In this document: piece by piece, positions 31,408 through 40,577 of the stretch | Numbering within the stretch: the first letter of the stretch is position 1 | How the letters are laid out: each line of letters opens with the position of its first letter | Source of the DNA: Lachnospiraceae bacterium | GTDB lineage: Bacteria; Bacillota; Clostridia; Lachnospirales; Lachnospiraceae | Direction: 5' to 3' | DNA length: 64,000 nucleotides | NCBI GenBank assembly: GCA_004558185.1 | Contig: SFDP01000024.1 | Span: 1-64,000 of the forward strand | Notes under the pieces: model-generated | What the model saw: the letters and a program-made list of their open reading frames with translations, nothing else | Told to the model about the DNA's origin: nothing | The model's database searches: none | Program-made: the position numbers and the translations under genes

Positions 31408-32844
31408 CTATAACCGATCTTTATTTCTTCCAACGATTACCAGGGATTCTTTTCCCATCTTGGTAAGCTCCGACTCCTCTGTTTCAAGCTGTCTTGCAAG
31501 TATCTCCATAACCCTTGGTAAGCAAAAGCCGGACTGGCATCTCCCCATTCCTGCCCGTGTTCTTCGTTTAATCCCATCCAGTGATCTGGCTCCCAGGGGG
31601 CGATTTATGGCATCCAGAATTTCTCCCTCTGTCACCATCTCACATCTGCAGATTATATTGCCATATTCCGGATGTTTTTGAATTAATTGCTTTCTCTCCT
31701 CCCCGGTCAGGCTTTCCGGCATAAGAATTCCCTTGCGCCGGGCCACAAAATCCTCCTTTTTTTCCGGGTCGATTTTTTTTCTGAGAATATCCGCTATCAT
31801 TTCTCCAATAGCAGGAGCGCTGCTTAACCCCGGTGACTCTATCCCTGCACAGTCAATGAACCCCTCAGCATCCTCTGCCTCTTCAATAATAAACTCATGC
31901 CCCTTTTCATGTGCCCTGAGTCCTGCAAAGGAGGTAATTACCTGACTCATGGGTATATTTTTCACGTTCAACTGAGCCTTCGAAATCACCTCTGACAGAC
32001 CTTCCCGGGTAGTAGCAACATTTTCCTTGTCAGTAATATCCGTTGCCGTAGGGCCAAGCAGAAGATTACCATGTATGGTAGGGGTGACCAGTATTCCTTT
32101 TCCGTATTTTCCAGGCAGGGAAAAAATCACCTGCTTAACTTGCTTTCCCGCACACTTATCCAGCAGACAGTATTCTCCTTTTCTGGGCGTAATACAGATT
32201 TTATTTTTGCTGACCATATTATGGATTTTATCCGCATATACACCTGCCGCATTCACCACATAGCCGGTTCGGCAGCTTCCCTTATTGGTGTTGATCGTAA
32301 ATCCCTTCTTCTCTTTTACTATTCCGGTCACTTCTGTATTAAATTGAAATTCCACTCCGTTGACAAAAGCATTTTCCGCAAGTGCAAAGGTCAGGCCAAA
32401 GGGACACACTATTCCCGCTGTAGGTGCATACAGTGCTGCCACCACATCCTCTGACAGCTCAGGCTCCATTTGGGTAAGTCTTTTTCCTTCTATAATCTCC
32501 AGGCCTTTCACTCCGTTTTTTATCCCCCGCTCATAGAGCTCTCGGAGTTTGGGCATATCCTCTTTGCTCCTTGACACAACTAACGATCCAATTCTTTTAA
32601 AGGGAAAATCCAGCTCCTCTGCCAGCTCCTCCATCATTTCATTTCCCCGTACATTCAGCCTGGCCATCAATGAACCATTGGCAGCATCATAGCCCGCATG
32701 AATAATGGCACTGTTTGCTTTTGTGGTTCCGGTGCAAACATCTTCCTCCTTTTCCAGCACCAATACCTTTAATTTGTATCTGGAAAGCTCTCTTGCCGTG
32801 GCTGCACCGCAAACACCGGCACCAATAATGACTACATCGTACAT
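31408..32844 (-). CDS. Glycerol-3-phosphate dehydrogenase-like FAD oxidoreductase with BFD [2Fe-2S] domain
   Basis: 478 residues. A FAD motif G-A-G-V-C-G-A-A-T-A-R-E near residue 10, the A-N-S-A-I-I-H-A-G-Y-D block, and a central FAD-dependent DAO fold indicate a GlpA/LhgO-type enzyme that oxidises glycerol 3-phosphate to dihydroxyacetone phosphate. The last 70 residues are a bacterioferritin-associated ferredoxin-like domain with C-R-C near I-I-C-R-C-E-M and G-R-C-Q-S-G-F-C, for one [2Fe-2S]. Start at ATG 32844 with GGAG nine bases upstream; the longer frame starts with TTG. It is part of the glp operon. Confidence 0.85.
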   Translation of the reverse strand: MYDVVIIGAGVCGAATARELSRYKLKVLVLEKEEDVCTGTTKANSAIIHAGYDAANGSLMARLNVRGNEMMEELAEELDFPFKRIGSLVVSRSKEDMPKLRELYERGIKNGVKGLEIIEGKRLTQMEPELSEDVVAALYAPTAGIVCPFGLTFALAENAFVNGVEFQFNTEVTGIVKEKKGFTINTNKGSCRTGYVVNAAGVYADKIHNMVSKNKICITPRKGEYCLLDKCAGKQVKQVIFSLPGKYGKGILVTPTIHGNLLLGPTATDITDKENVATTREGLSEVISKAQLNVKNIPMSQVITSFAGLRAHEKGHEFIIEEAEDAEGFIDCAGIESPGLSSAPAIGEMIADILRKKIDPEKKEDFVARRKGILMPESLTGEERKQLIQKHPEYGNIICRCEMVTEGEILDAINRPLGARSLDGIKRRTRAGMGRCQSGFCLPRVMEILARQLETEESELTKMGKESLVIVGRNKDRL

Positions 32845-32971
32845 ATCCTCTTTCTCCTCTTTGCTCAAAGAGAGGCTAATCCCAACATTATCCTGTTGTC
32901 TGATCAGCCTCCTCTCTCATCCTTTATTCCTTTTTTCTAAAACATGACTTAATTTGTCGTGCCGCCCCCAT
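32845..32971 (-). other. Intercistronic gap of the glp operon with a hairpin
   Basis: In RNA sense AGAGAGG..CT can pair with AG..CCTCTCT (two bulged bases). No T tract follows, so it is not a normal terminator. No gene seen. Confidence 0.3.
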
Positions 32972-33682
32972 TTACCAGGGAATTGCGCCATATAAAAGCA
33001 CTGCTGCCGCAGCACCTATTATGGGACCAACCAAAGGTACGATTCCGTATCCCCAGTTAGAATCTCCCTTTGCCTGAATAGGCAGAAGCGTATGAGCCAG
33101 CCGGGGTCCAAGATCACGGGCGGGATTCAAGGCATAACCGGTCAGTCCGCCTAAAGACATACCGATGGATACGATAATTCCAAAAACCAGAAAATTGCTC
33201 AAACCTACTGCAATGCCATCCACCTGTGCAATGCCCTTAATGGCAAACACCAATACAAAGGTGGCAATAGCTTCACTGACGATGTTTCTGGGCAAATTAG
33301 GAATGGCTGGACCTGTAGAAAATACGCCAAGCTTTGTTCCTGCATCCATGGTTGCATCAAACTGATCCTTAAACAGGATATAAACCAGACAGGCTCCTAC
33401 AAATGCGCCTGCAAACTGTGCAACAATGTATCCGGGAACCATTTCCCAGCCGATGCTTCTGTCTATGGCAAGAGCCAGAGTAAGCGCCGGGTTAAAATGG
33501 GCTCCTGATGCAGCTCCAAAAATATAAGCAGGAATCATAACCGCAAGTCCCCACGCCAGAGTGATTTGAATGGAACCTGCACCCTTCATTCCTGATTTAT
33601 TCAGGGTAACGTTGGCCACTACTCCATCACCCAACAGGATAAGAATCATCGTTCCCAAAAATTCTCCAATATATGGCAGCAT
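32972..33682 (-). CDS. glpF: Glycerol uptake facilitator (aquaglyceroporin)
   Basis: Six-helix channel of 236 residues for passive glycerol entry. Both NPA-type signatures are present as H-F-N-P-A-L-T and A-L-N-P-A-R-D-L-G, the second with the Asp found after Arg in glycerol-conducting members. Start at the ATG after GGGAGG; upstream codons in frame lack a ribosome site. It lies directly downstream of glpK with 19 bases between. Confidence 0.95.
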   Translation of the reverse strand: MLPYIGEFLGTMILILLGDGVVANVTLNKSGMKGAGSIQITLAWGLAVMIPAYIFGAASGAHFNPALTLALAIDRSIGWEMVPGYIVAQFAGAFVGACLVYILFKDQFDATMDAGTKLGVFSTGPAIPNLPRNIVSEAIATFVLVFAIKGIAQVDGIAVGLSNFLVFGIIVSIGMSLGGLTGYALNPARDLGPRLAHTLLPIQAKGDSNWGYGIVPLVGPIIGAAAAVLLYGAIPW

Positions 33683-33701
33683 AAGCAATCCTCCCTTCGT
33701 T

Positions 33702-35198
33702 CTATTCTTCTTTAGCCCAGCCGTAGGCATATTTCACTGCCTTATTCCAGCCTTTTATTCTTTGAATTCTGTCCTCTTCTTTAATTTCCGGGCTAAAGGT
33801 TTTATCTATGGCCCAGTTTTTGATCACATCCTCCTTACTGGTCCAATAGCCCACTGCAAGTCCAGCCAGATAAGCTGCCCCCATTGCCGTCGTTTCCACA
33901 CACACGGGTCTGTTTACCGGTGCATCAATAATATCTGCCTGTGTCTGCATCAAAAAGTCATTGGCACTGGCACCGCCATCAACCTTTAATGCTGCCAAAT
34001 CGATTCCCGAATCAGCCTTCATCGCTTCCAACACGTCATTTACCTGATAAGCCAGGGATTCCAGGGTTGCACGAATAATGTGATATTTATTCACTCCGCG
34101 GGTAATTCCCACAATGGTTCCTCTGGCATACTGATCCCAATGGGGCGCTCCCAGTCCGGTAAAGGCCGGAACTACATAACACCCATTCGTATCCTTTACT
34201 TTTTTTGCCATATATTCGGAGTCCGGCGAGGAATCAATGATTCTCATCTCATCACGAAGCCACTGTACTGCCGCACCGGCCACAAAGATGGAACCCTCAA
34301 GCGCATAATTTACTTTTCCCTCCAGGCCCCAGGCAATGGTCGTTACCAAGCCGTTTTTTGAAAATACCGGCTTTTCGCCTGTATTCATCAGCAAAAAGCA
34401 CCCTGTACCATATGTATTCTTTGCCTCCCCTGCCGTAAAGCAGGTCTGGCCAAACAAAGCAGCCTGCTGATCTCCCGCTGCTCCGGCAATGGGAATCTCT
34501 CCTCCCAGAAAATGGCTGTCTGCCATTCCGTATATACAGCTTGAGGGCTTTGCCTCGGGAAGCATACTTCTTGGAATATCCAGTTCTTTCAGAATATCCT
34601 CATCCCATTCCAGGGTATTGATATTAAACAGCATCGTTCTTGAAGCGTTGGAGTAATCCGTAACATGAACTGCTCCTTTAGTTAGCTTCCAAATCAGCCA
34701 GGTTTCCACCGTTCCAAACAGCAACTCTCCTTTTTCGGCTTTTTCTCTGGCACCTTCTACATGGTCAAGAATCCATTTCACCTTTGTTCCGGAAAAATAA
34801 GCATCGATTACCAAGCCGGTTTTTTGGCGGAAGGCTTCTGTCAATCCCTTTTCCTTCAGCGAATCACAATACTCTGAGGTTCTTCTGCACTGCCACACGA
34901 TAGCATGATATACCGGTTCACCGGTATTCTTATCCCATACGATGGCTGTTTCTCTCTGATTCGTAATACCGATAGCCGCTATGTCTCCGGCCGCTGCACC
35001 TATTTTATTCATAGCCTCTACGGCTACACCCAGTTGGCTTGCCCAAATCTCATCTGCATCGTGCTCCACCCAGCCGGGCTGAGGAAAATACTGGGTGAAT
35101 TCTCTTTGTGCCACACTGCACATTTCTCCCTTTTCATTAAACAGAATGCAGCGGTTGCTTGTGGTTCCGGCATCTAATGCCATTACATACTTTGCCAT
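33702..35198 (-). CDS. glpK: Glycerol kinase
   Basis: FGGY-family kinase of 498 residues that phosphorylates glycerol, trapping it as glycerol 3-phosphate. N-terminal D-A-G-T-T-S-N-R (residues 8-15) and I-T-N-Q-R-E-T (about 78-84) bind ATP and glycerol; the C-terminal V-D-G-G-A-S-A-N-D-F and M-G-A-A-Y-L-A-G-L-A-V-G-Y-W blocks are typical. Start after AGGAGG. It follows glpP by about 50 bases and precedes glpF. Confidence 0.96.
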   Translation of the reverse strand: MAKYVMALDAGTTSNRCILFNEKGEMCSVAQREFTQYFPQPGWVEHDADEIWASQLGVAVEAMNKIGAAAGDIAAIGITNQRETAIVWDKNTGEPVYHAIVWQCRRTSEYCDSLKEKGLTEAFRQKTGLVIDAYFSGTKVKWILDHVEGAREKAEKGELLFGTVETWLIWKLTKGAVHVTDYSNASRTMLFNINTLEWDEDILKELDIPRSMLPEAKPSSCIYGMADSHFLGGEIPIAGAAGDQQAALFGQTCFTAGEAKNTYGTGCFLLMNTGEKPVFSKNGLVTTIAWGLEGKVNYALEGSIFVAGAAVQWLRDEMRIIDSSPDSEYMAKKVKDTNGCYVVPAFTGLGAPHWDQYARGTIVGITRGVNKYHIIRATLESLAYQVNDVLEAMKADSGIDLAALKVDGGASANDFLMQTQADIIDAPVNRPVCVETTAMGAAYLAGLAVGYWTSKEDVIKNWAIDKTFSPEIKEEDRIQRIKGWNKAVKYAYGWAKEE

Positions 35199-35251
35199 AG
35201 GCTTCCTCCTTTTTTGTTATATTTTGTGTTATCCTCTAAGATAACCGCATC

Positions 35252-35818
35252 TCACATTTTCCATACTTCCCTGCTGGTGGTGGACACCGACGTGGCTCCG
35301 GCGGCAAGGGCAGTCATTACATCCTCCTTATCGGAAATCAGCCCACCTGCAATGATCGGACTCTTAATGCTTTTTCGCAGTCTCCTGATGACCTTTGGCA
35401 TCACCCCGGGGAGAACCTCTACAAAATCCGGTCGAAAATGATAGGTTTGTGTTTTTAGAGTCTCCAGAGCCATGGAGTCAATGAGAAAGACTCGCAAGAC
35501 AGTGTGCATTTTAAGCTCCATAGCCCGTTTGAGCAGTGTCGGCTTTGTACTGATAATTCCATCTGCTCCCGTTTCCTTTTTAATAAAATCCACTGCAATT
35601 TCTTTCGTTCCCAAGCCTGTTATCAGGTCGATATGTACCATGGCTATACGGCCCGAGTCCTTAATTCTTTTAACAATATCCCTGATGCTGCAAACATCTC
35701 CAAACAGGATAAACACTACCTTTATTTCTTCCTCCTGACAGCAGTGGTCAATGCTTTCCATATCCTTTACTGCTGCAATAATCGGATTATCCTCTACAAT
35801 TTCATAAAAATTGTACAT
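35252..35818 (-). CDS. glpP: GlpP glycerol-3-phosphate-responsive antiterminator
   Basis: 188 residues. GlpP binds glycerol 3-phosphate and then lets RNA polymerase read through a terminator in glp leaders. Family marks: N-P-I-I-A-A-V-K, V-H-I-D-L-I-T-G-L-G, D-G-I-I-S-T-K and V-E-V-L-P-G-V, then P-I-I-A-G-G-L-I. Start at the ATG after GGAGGGACAT. A terminator-like hairpin sits in its own leader between the promoter (35968-35996) and the gene, as expected if GlpP controls this operon. Confidence 0.93.
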   Translation of the reverse strand: MYNFYEIVEDNPIIAAVKDMESIDHCCQEEEIKVVFILFGDVCSIRDIVKRIKDSGRIAMVHIDLITGLGTKEIAVDFIKKETGADGIISTKPTLLKRAMELKMHTVLRVFLIDSMALETLKTQTYHFRPDFVEVLPGVMPKVIRRLRKSIKSPIIAGGLISDKEDVMTALAAGATSVSTTSREVWKM

Positions 35819-35882
35819 ATGTCCCTCCATTGACTTTCTTTCCTGCCCGAATCGTCATACTGCTTTAAGAATCATCAATAAA

Positions 35883-35935
35883 AACAAACAAAAAAGCATA
35901 TCTAACACGCCACTTTTATGGCGGTTTTATATGCT
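35883..35935 (-). promoter_or_regulatory. Terminator-like attenuator in the glp operon leader
   Basis: Read leftward: AGCATAT ... ATATGCT with an inner CCGCCA-TAAAA-GTGGCG stem, then a run of T's (TTTTTTG, TTTTT). It is about 65 bases upstream of glpP and downstream of the inferred start site near 35961. It should cut transcription unless GlpP acts. Confidence 0.7.
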
Positions 35936-35967
35936 CTCTCATCTCAATCCATTCTTCAGTTATTGAC

Positions 35968-35996
35968 ATTTTACAATACAATTCTAATATTTGCAA
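35968..35996 (-). promoter_or_regulatory. Promoter of the glp operon
   Basis: Read leftward: TTGCAA, 17-base spacer, TAAAAT. Start near 35961, so the attenuator hairpin is inside the leader. Confidence 0.6.
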
Positions 35997-36096
35997 GCTA
36001 TTTTTGATCTTTTCTCCAATATTTTCTCCAATATTCATTCCATGCCCATTCCATTTGAAATTTGCATAGCTCTGAATGGTTATCCATTTTTTATCA

Positions 36097-36558
36097 TCAG
36101 GTGCGACGAATCATTTTTTTTCCACACATAGGACAGGTAATTTCAATCTTTCCTTTTCCCTTGGGCACACGTATTTTCCGATTACAGCCTTTGCAGCGAT
36201 ATATTTTATGTGTTTTTCTCATGGAAATTCTGAGCTTCAGAAATTCCAACCTCTGTAAAAACTTACGGTTTTCTTCCCTTCTTTTACATACATCTTTGGA
36301 AATTACTCTGAACAGACTGTATAATAAGCCAAACCAGGCAAAAATCTGCAGCAGACCTAACCGAAATAAGCCCCCCAGCAAATAGACAAATATGGAGCAG
36401 TAAAAAACGGCTGTTTCCAGCTCATCCCTTCCGTTTCTGCCCATCATAAACTTCTGTATATGCCACTTTATCCTGTTCCACATTTGCTGCTCCTGTTCTG
36501 AATAGATTGGTCGCCGTAAAGCTGCCTCCCGATTCTCTTCCTTATTTAGTTTACCCAT
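36097..36558 (-). CDS. Zinc-ribbon membrane protein of unknown function
   Basis: 153 residues. N-terminal polar region, one hydrophobic stretch at about 45-85 (two short helices likely), and a C-terminal zinc ribbon: Y-R-C-K-G-C then I-T-C-P-M-C-G-K-K-M (two CxxC pairs 20 residues apart). The ribbon should be cytosolic and may bind RNA or protein. The ATG at 36558 has no ribosome site; the only promoter I see puts the transcript start two bases before it. A second ATG at 36483 (residue 26) has CAGGAGCAGCAA before it. Family function is not known. Confidence 0.75.
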   Translation of the reverse strand: MGKLNKEENREAALRRPIYSEQEQQMWNRIKWHIQKFMMGRNGRDELETAVFYCSIFVYLLGGLFRLGLLQIFAWFGLLYSLFRVISKDVCKRREENRKFLQRLEFLKLRISMRKTHKIYRCKGCNRKIRVPKGKGKIEITCPMCGKKMIRRT

Positions 36559-36566
36559 ATATATGT

Positions 36567-36594
36567 ACTATAACACAACAAAAAGAGAATGCAA
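36567..36594 (-). promoter_or_regulatory. Promoter of the zinc-ribbon gene
   Basis: Read leftward: TTGCAT, 16-base spacer, TATAGT. Eight bases separate it from the ATG at 36558. Confidence 0.5.
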
Positions 36595-36690
36595 TAGAGA
36601 TTATTTTCTTTTAAGAAAATACAGATATTTTTTAGATAACTGTTCCCATTTTATACCACCTGGAATAATGCCCTGCTATCGATAAAAGTT

Positions 36691-36719
36691 TTGCAGTTCA
36701 CCTGCTCCTGTGATATGAT
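36691..36719 (+). promoter_or_regulatory. Promoter of the ABC-F gene
   Basis: TTGCAG, 17-base spacer, TATGAT. Between it and the gene lies GCAAGC-ACA-GCTTGC flanked by two direct copies of GCAGTAGTG. Confidence 0.55.
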
Positions 36720-36785
36720 AGCCATTGAATAAGCAGTAGTGCAAGCACAGCTTGCGATATGCAGTAGTGTAGAATGGAGAAACCA

Positions 36786-38342
36786 ATGAGTATACTTAAT
36801 GTGGAGCATTTAACCCATGGCTTCGGTGATCGGGCCATCTTTAATGATGTCTCCTTTCGTCTTTTGAAGGGAGAACACATCGGCCTGATCGGTGCCAATG
36901 GGGAAGGAAAATCTACCTTTATGAATATCATAACGGGAAAGCTGATGCCTGATGAGGGTAAGGTAGAGTGGGCCAAAAATGTCCGGGTAGGTTATCTGGA
37001 TCAGCATACGGTATTAAAGCCGGGAATGACCATACGCGAGGCCCTGGCTTCTGCTTTTGACTTTCTTTTTGAGCTGGAAGCCCAGATGAATACCATCTGC
37101 GAAAAAATGGGGGAGGCTTCTGAGCAGGAGCTGGAAGCCTATATGGAAGAATTGGGAACCATTCAGGATTTACTGACCGTTCATGATTTTTATCTGATCG
37201 ACTCCAAGGTAGAGGAGGTTGGCCGGGCACTGGGGCTCAGCGACATCGGTCTGGACAAGGAGGTAACTCAGTTAAGCGGCGGCCAGCGAACCAAGGTACT
37301 GTTAGGCAAGCTGCTGTTAGAAAAGCCTGATATTCTTTTGCTGGATGAGCCCACCAACTATCTGGATGCGGAGCATATTGAATGGTTGAAGCGATATTTG
37401 AATGAGTATGAGAATGCTTTCATTCTGATTTCCCATGATATTCCCTTTTTGAATAGTGTAATCAATTTGATTTATCACATGGATAATCAGGAATTGAACC
37501 GTTATGTAGGCGATTATGATAAATTCCAGGAGGTATATGCCGCAAAGAAGGCACAGCTTACGGCTGCCTATAACCGACAGCAGAAGGAAATTGCAGATTT
37601 AAAGGATTTTGTTGCCAGAAACAAAGCCCGGGTAGCTACCCGAAACATGGCCATGTCCCGTCAAAAAAAGCTGGATAAAATGGAGGTAATTGAGCTGGCC
37701 TCTGAAAAGCCTAAGCCGGAGTTTCATTTTAAGGAGGCTCGTACCCCGGGGCGGTATATTTTCCGTACTGCCAATCTGGTCATCGGTTACGATGAACCAC
37801 TTTCCACACCCCTCAATCTGGAAATGGAGCGTGGGGAAAAAATTGCACTTATTGGGTCCAACGGAATTGGGAAAACCACCCTGCTGAAATCCATTCTGGG
37901 GCTGATTCCTTCTTTGTCCGGAGACATAGAGCTGGATCATTATCTGAGTATAGGCTATTTTGAGCAGGAGATGGCGGCCGGGATCGAGACCACCTGCATG
38001 GAAGAGCTCTGGAAGGAGTTCCCCGGTTTTACCCAGTATGAGGTACGCTCTGCTCTGGCAAAATGCGGGCTTACGACTAAGCATATTGAAAGTAAGGTAA
38101 AGGTATTAAGTGGTGGCGAGCAGGCCAAGGTAAGGCTGTGTAAGCTGATCAATCGGGAAACCAATGTACTTTTGCTGGATGAGCCCACTAATCATCTGGA
38201 TGTGGATGCCAAGGAGGAACTGCAGCGGGCATTAAAGTGCTACAAAGGAAGTATTCTGATGGTTTGCCATGAACCGGAATTTTACGAAGGCTGGGCTACC
38301 AGAGTTCTGGACTGCAGCCAGTGGACCACGAAGATATTCTGA
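36786..38342 (+). CDS. ABC-F type translation-associated ATPase
   Basis: 518 residues with two ABC domains on one chain and no membrane helices, the ABC-F layout. Walker A motifs are G-A-N-G-E-G-K-S-T (about 35-43) and G-S-N-G-I-G-K-T-T (about 350-358); signatures are L-S-G-G-Q-R-T-K-V and L-S-G-G-E-Q-A-K-V; Walker B is L-L-L-D-E-P-T-N-Y/H-L. It most resembles the YbiT/EttA group that acts on the ribosome. ABC-F members can also protect from antibiotics, but nothing here indicates that. Start at the ATG after GGAG. It ends before a bidirectional terminator. Confidence 0.9.
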   Translation: MSILNVEHLTHGFGDRAIFNDVSFRLLKGEHIGLIGANGEGKSTFMNIITGKLMPDEGKVEWAKNVRVGYLDQHTVLKPGMTIREALASAFDFLFELEAQMNTICEKMGEASEQELEAYMEELGTIQDLLTVHDFYLIDSKVEEVGRALGLSDIGLDKEVTQLSGGQRTKVLLGKLLLEKPDILLLDEPTNYLDAEHIEWLKRYLNEYENAFILISHDIPFLNSVINLIYHMDNQELNRYVGDYDKFQEVYAAKKAQLTAAYNRQQKEIADLKDFVARNKARVATRNMAMSRQKKLDKMEVIELASEKPKPEFHFKEARTPGRYIFRTANLVIGYDEPLSTPLNLEMERGEKIALIGSNGIGKTTLLKSILGLIPSLSGDIELDHYLSIGYFEQEMAAGIETTCMEELWKEFPGFTQYEVRSALAKCGLTTKHIESKVKVLSGGEQAKVRLCKLINRETNVLLLDEPTNHLDVDAKEELQRALKCYKGSILMVCHEPEFYEGWATRVLDCSQWTTKIF

Positions 38343-38391
38343 TTTTAATTGATTTATCATCAAAAAAGAGATACATAGGAGCAATATTGTT

Positions 38392-38439
38392 AAAAAAGAA
38401 TTCCTGACCATTGTTATAGATGGACAGGAATTCTTTTTT
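38392..38439. terminator. Bidirectional terminator, abcF against 5'-nucleotidase
   Basis: AAAAAAGAATTCCTG pairs perfectly with CAGGAATTCTTTTTT. The arms give T runs in both directions. Confidence 0.88.
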
Positions 38440-38480
38440 ATACTAAGCAGATTACATTGGCTATCTGACAACCCCTTTTC

Positions 38481-40499
38481 TTAGTCTTTCTTCTGTTTTT
38501 TCCGTACAATAACCACTACTGCAATAAGAGCGATGATAACTACAAGAACCACGATGGCCGTTAAATTATTGGATTCTTCTGCCACCTCTGCTTTCGTTCC
38601 CTCTTCAGCTTCCACATTCTCTGCTTCTTCTGTTCCCGACATAGCTTCTGTTTCTTCTGCACGCTGTGCAGCTTCCATAAGGATTCTTCCTGAACCATCG
38701 GTTGTGCTGTAATTCAGAAGAAGACCCGGATATTTTTCCAAAAGAGGAGAATTTGTTCCTTCTATCACACCACCTTCAAAGGCCTGTATATAGTTGGCAA
38801 GCACCATATAATCCTCCATGACATAATCCAGAACATTTACTGCATCATAAAACATATTGAAGCCATCACCCAGATCACGAAGGGTATAATTATAACCTGC
38901 CAGATTATATTTTGCAGTCAAGTCCAGGTCTTCATAGGCATTGGTTTCCTTGTTGTATACCTTTACATTATGTACGCGATACCCTCCCGTAGGGCTGCCA
39001 ATCCATACTCCCTTGTCATCCTGCTGTGTAGATTCAGGCCACTGAGTATCTATGGAGTAAGTGATTCCGGATACCTGTAAAAATCCTCCGGATTCCTCTC
39101 CTGTTCCTGCTACCCGAGCTCCCCATTCCAGAGCATCTAAAAGCTGCTGTCCACTTACGGTTTGTAGACATGCCACATTACCAAAGGTATGAATATCCTT
39201 ACATACTTTATAAGAAATATCTCCCGAAATGGCTTTATTTCGAATTCCCCCGCCATTCATTACGGCCACATCTACATCCATATCCATGCTGTCAAACAGA
39301 TAGTAGAGTGCATCTGCACAGAAGTCTCCCGTATTCGTTTCCTGAGAGCGTACCAGTCTGGTTTCTCCATCATAATTATCAAAGGTCAGTTTCGCAGAAC
39401 CGATTACCGTACCCAGCTTAGCATCAATTTCAGCCAGCCATGCAGCCTTCAGCTCCTGTACCTTTTTGTCTGCCTCATAGCCTAAGCCGGGTGCCAGTCG
39501 GGAAGAAAGTTCGTATCCTACAATTTCTGTTTCAGGTTTTCCATCATCATCAAGCACAGGTTCACCATTTTCGTCAACTACATCCTGTAAAATCTCAGAT
39601 GCCTCAAGCAGCTCTGTAGAAATCTCACCGCTATCCCCATCAATTACCATTAAACCGATGGCATTAAAATAATAACCGGTCTGGGTAAGGAGAACCTCCT
39701 GCCCTTCCTTATCCTTTACCAATTTACCTTCTACCGTGCTATGGGAATGTCCATCAATAAACGCATCCAGGCCGGAAAGACCGGATATGGTCTCTTCACT
39801 TGTCCAGGGCTTTGATGAAGGGTCGTCTCCCAGATGCCCCAGAGCAATTACCTTCGTTGCCCCCTCTGCTTTTGCCTCATCAATAGCCTTCTGTATATCC
39901 TGTTTAAGTGCTTCTCCTGTATCACCTGCACTTATACCATAAATGTAATTTCCAACCTCATCCTGAAAGTAGGCCGGTGTAGACTTGGTAAAGGATTCCG
40001 GTGTGGTAATTCCCACAATGGCTACCGTTTCCTCCCCACAGGAAAAGAGCACATAACTGTCCAGTACATTTTTCCCTCTGACTCCATTTTCCTCCTCATA
40101 AAAATTGCAGGATACATAAGGGAATTCTGCCCATTCCACAGCATTCATACAGCCGTTCATTCCATAATCAAACTCATGGTTTCCCAGCGTAGCTAAATCA
40201 TAGCCTGCGGCATTCATTAAAGAGATAACCGTTTTCCCCTTATCCATAGAACCATAAGCAGTACCCTGAATATGATCTCCTGCATCCACCAGCAAAACGT
40301 GTCCATACTCCTTTTCAAGCTGAGCTTTCAAAGAAGCAATAACGTCATAACTAAGCGGATTATCAATGTAAGTATGTACATCATTGGTATAGAGGATTGC
40401 AATATCATTCGCAGTCCCTGCTTCGGCTGCTATAGTATCCACTGTATAAAAAGAGCACACCATGATTATCGCAATTAAAAATGCTGCTATTTTTTTCAT
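38481..40499 (-). CDS. Surface 5'-nucleotidase / metallophosphoesterase
   Basis: 672 residues. Signal peptide (K-K-I-A-A-F-L-I-A-I-I-M-V, then A-A-E-A). The calcineurin-like part has the two-metal site: Y-T-N-D-V-H near residue 38, V-D-A-G-D-H, G-N-H-E-F-D-Y-G, and G-H-S-H-S. The 5'-nucleotidase C-terminal domain follows (N-G-G-G-I-R), then a Glu-rich spacer, a C-terminal membrane helix (about 640-660) and K-K-x-K-K-D. The enzyme should be tethered outside the cell and hydrolyse extracellular nucleotides to nucleosides, feeding the importer at 44162-51330. It is the last gene of the leftward block. Confidence 0.9.
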   Translation of the reverse strand: MKKIAAFLIAIIMVCSFYTVDTIAAEAGTANDIAILYTNDVHTYIDNPLSYDVIASLKAQLEKEYGHVLLVDAGDHIQGTAYGSMDKGKTVISLMNAAGYDLATLGNHEFDYGMNGCMNAVEWAEFPYVSCNFYEEENGVRGKNVLDSYVLFSCGEETVAIVGITTPESFTKSTPAYFQDEVGNYIYGISAGDTGEALKQDIQKAIDEAKAEGATKVIALGHLGDDPSSKPWTSEETISGLSGLDAFIDGHSHSTVEGKLVKDKEGQEVLLTQTGYYFNAIGLMVIDGDSGEISTELLEASEILQDVVDENGEPVLDDDGKPETEIVGYELSSRLAPGLGYEADKKVQELKAAWLAEIDAKLGTVIGSAKLTFDNYDGETRLVRSQETNTGDFCADALYYLFDSMDMDVDVAVMNGGGIRNKAISGDISYKVCKDIHTFGNVACLQTVSGQQLLDALEWGARVAGTGEESGGFLQVSGITYSIDTQWPESTQQDDKGVWIGSPTGGYRVHNVKVYNKETNAYEDLDLTAKYNLAGYNYTLRDLGDGFNMFYDAVNVLDYVMEDYMVLANYIQAFEGGVIEGTNSPLLEKYPGLLLNYSTTDGSGRILMEAAQRAEETEAMSGTEEAENVEAEEGTKAEVAEESNNLTAIVVLVVIIALIAVVVIVRKKQKKD

Positions 40500-40540
40500 C
40501 CGTATTAATCTCCTTTCTCTATTTGACTGATTCATATATA

Positions 40541-40577
40541 ATGATACCAGGGTCAAAAGCCCCTAACTATGATACCT
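40541..40577. repeat. Palindromic intergenic repeat, partial copy (family 2)
   Basis: 37 bases matching the left part of the element at 4404-4440 (34 identical), though its first 19 bases equal that element's other end. Only one end is present. Just after it is ACTGC-ACTATTCAC-GCAGT, and farther GCGTAG-CGGG-CTACGC (40651-40666), two more hairpins. Confidence 0.6.
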
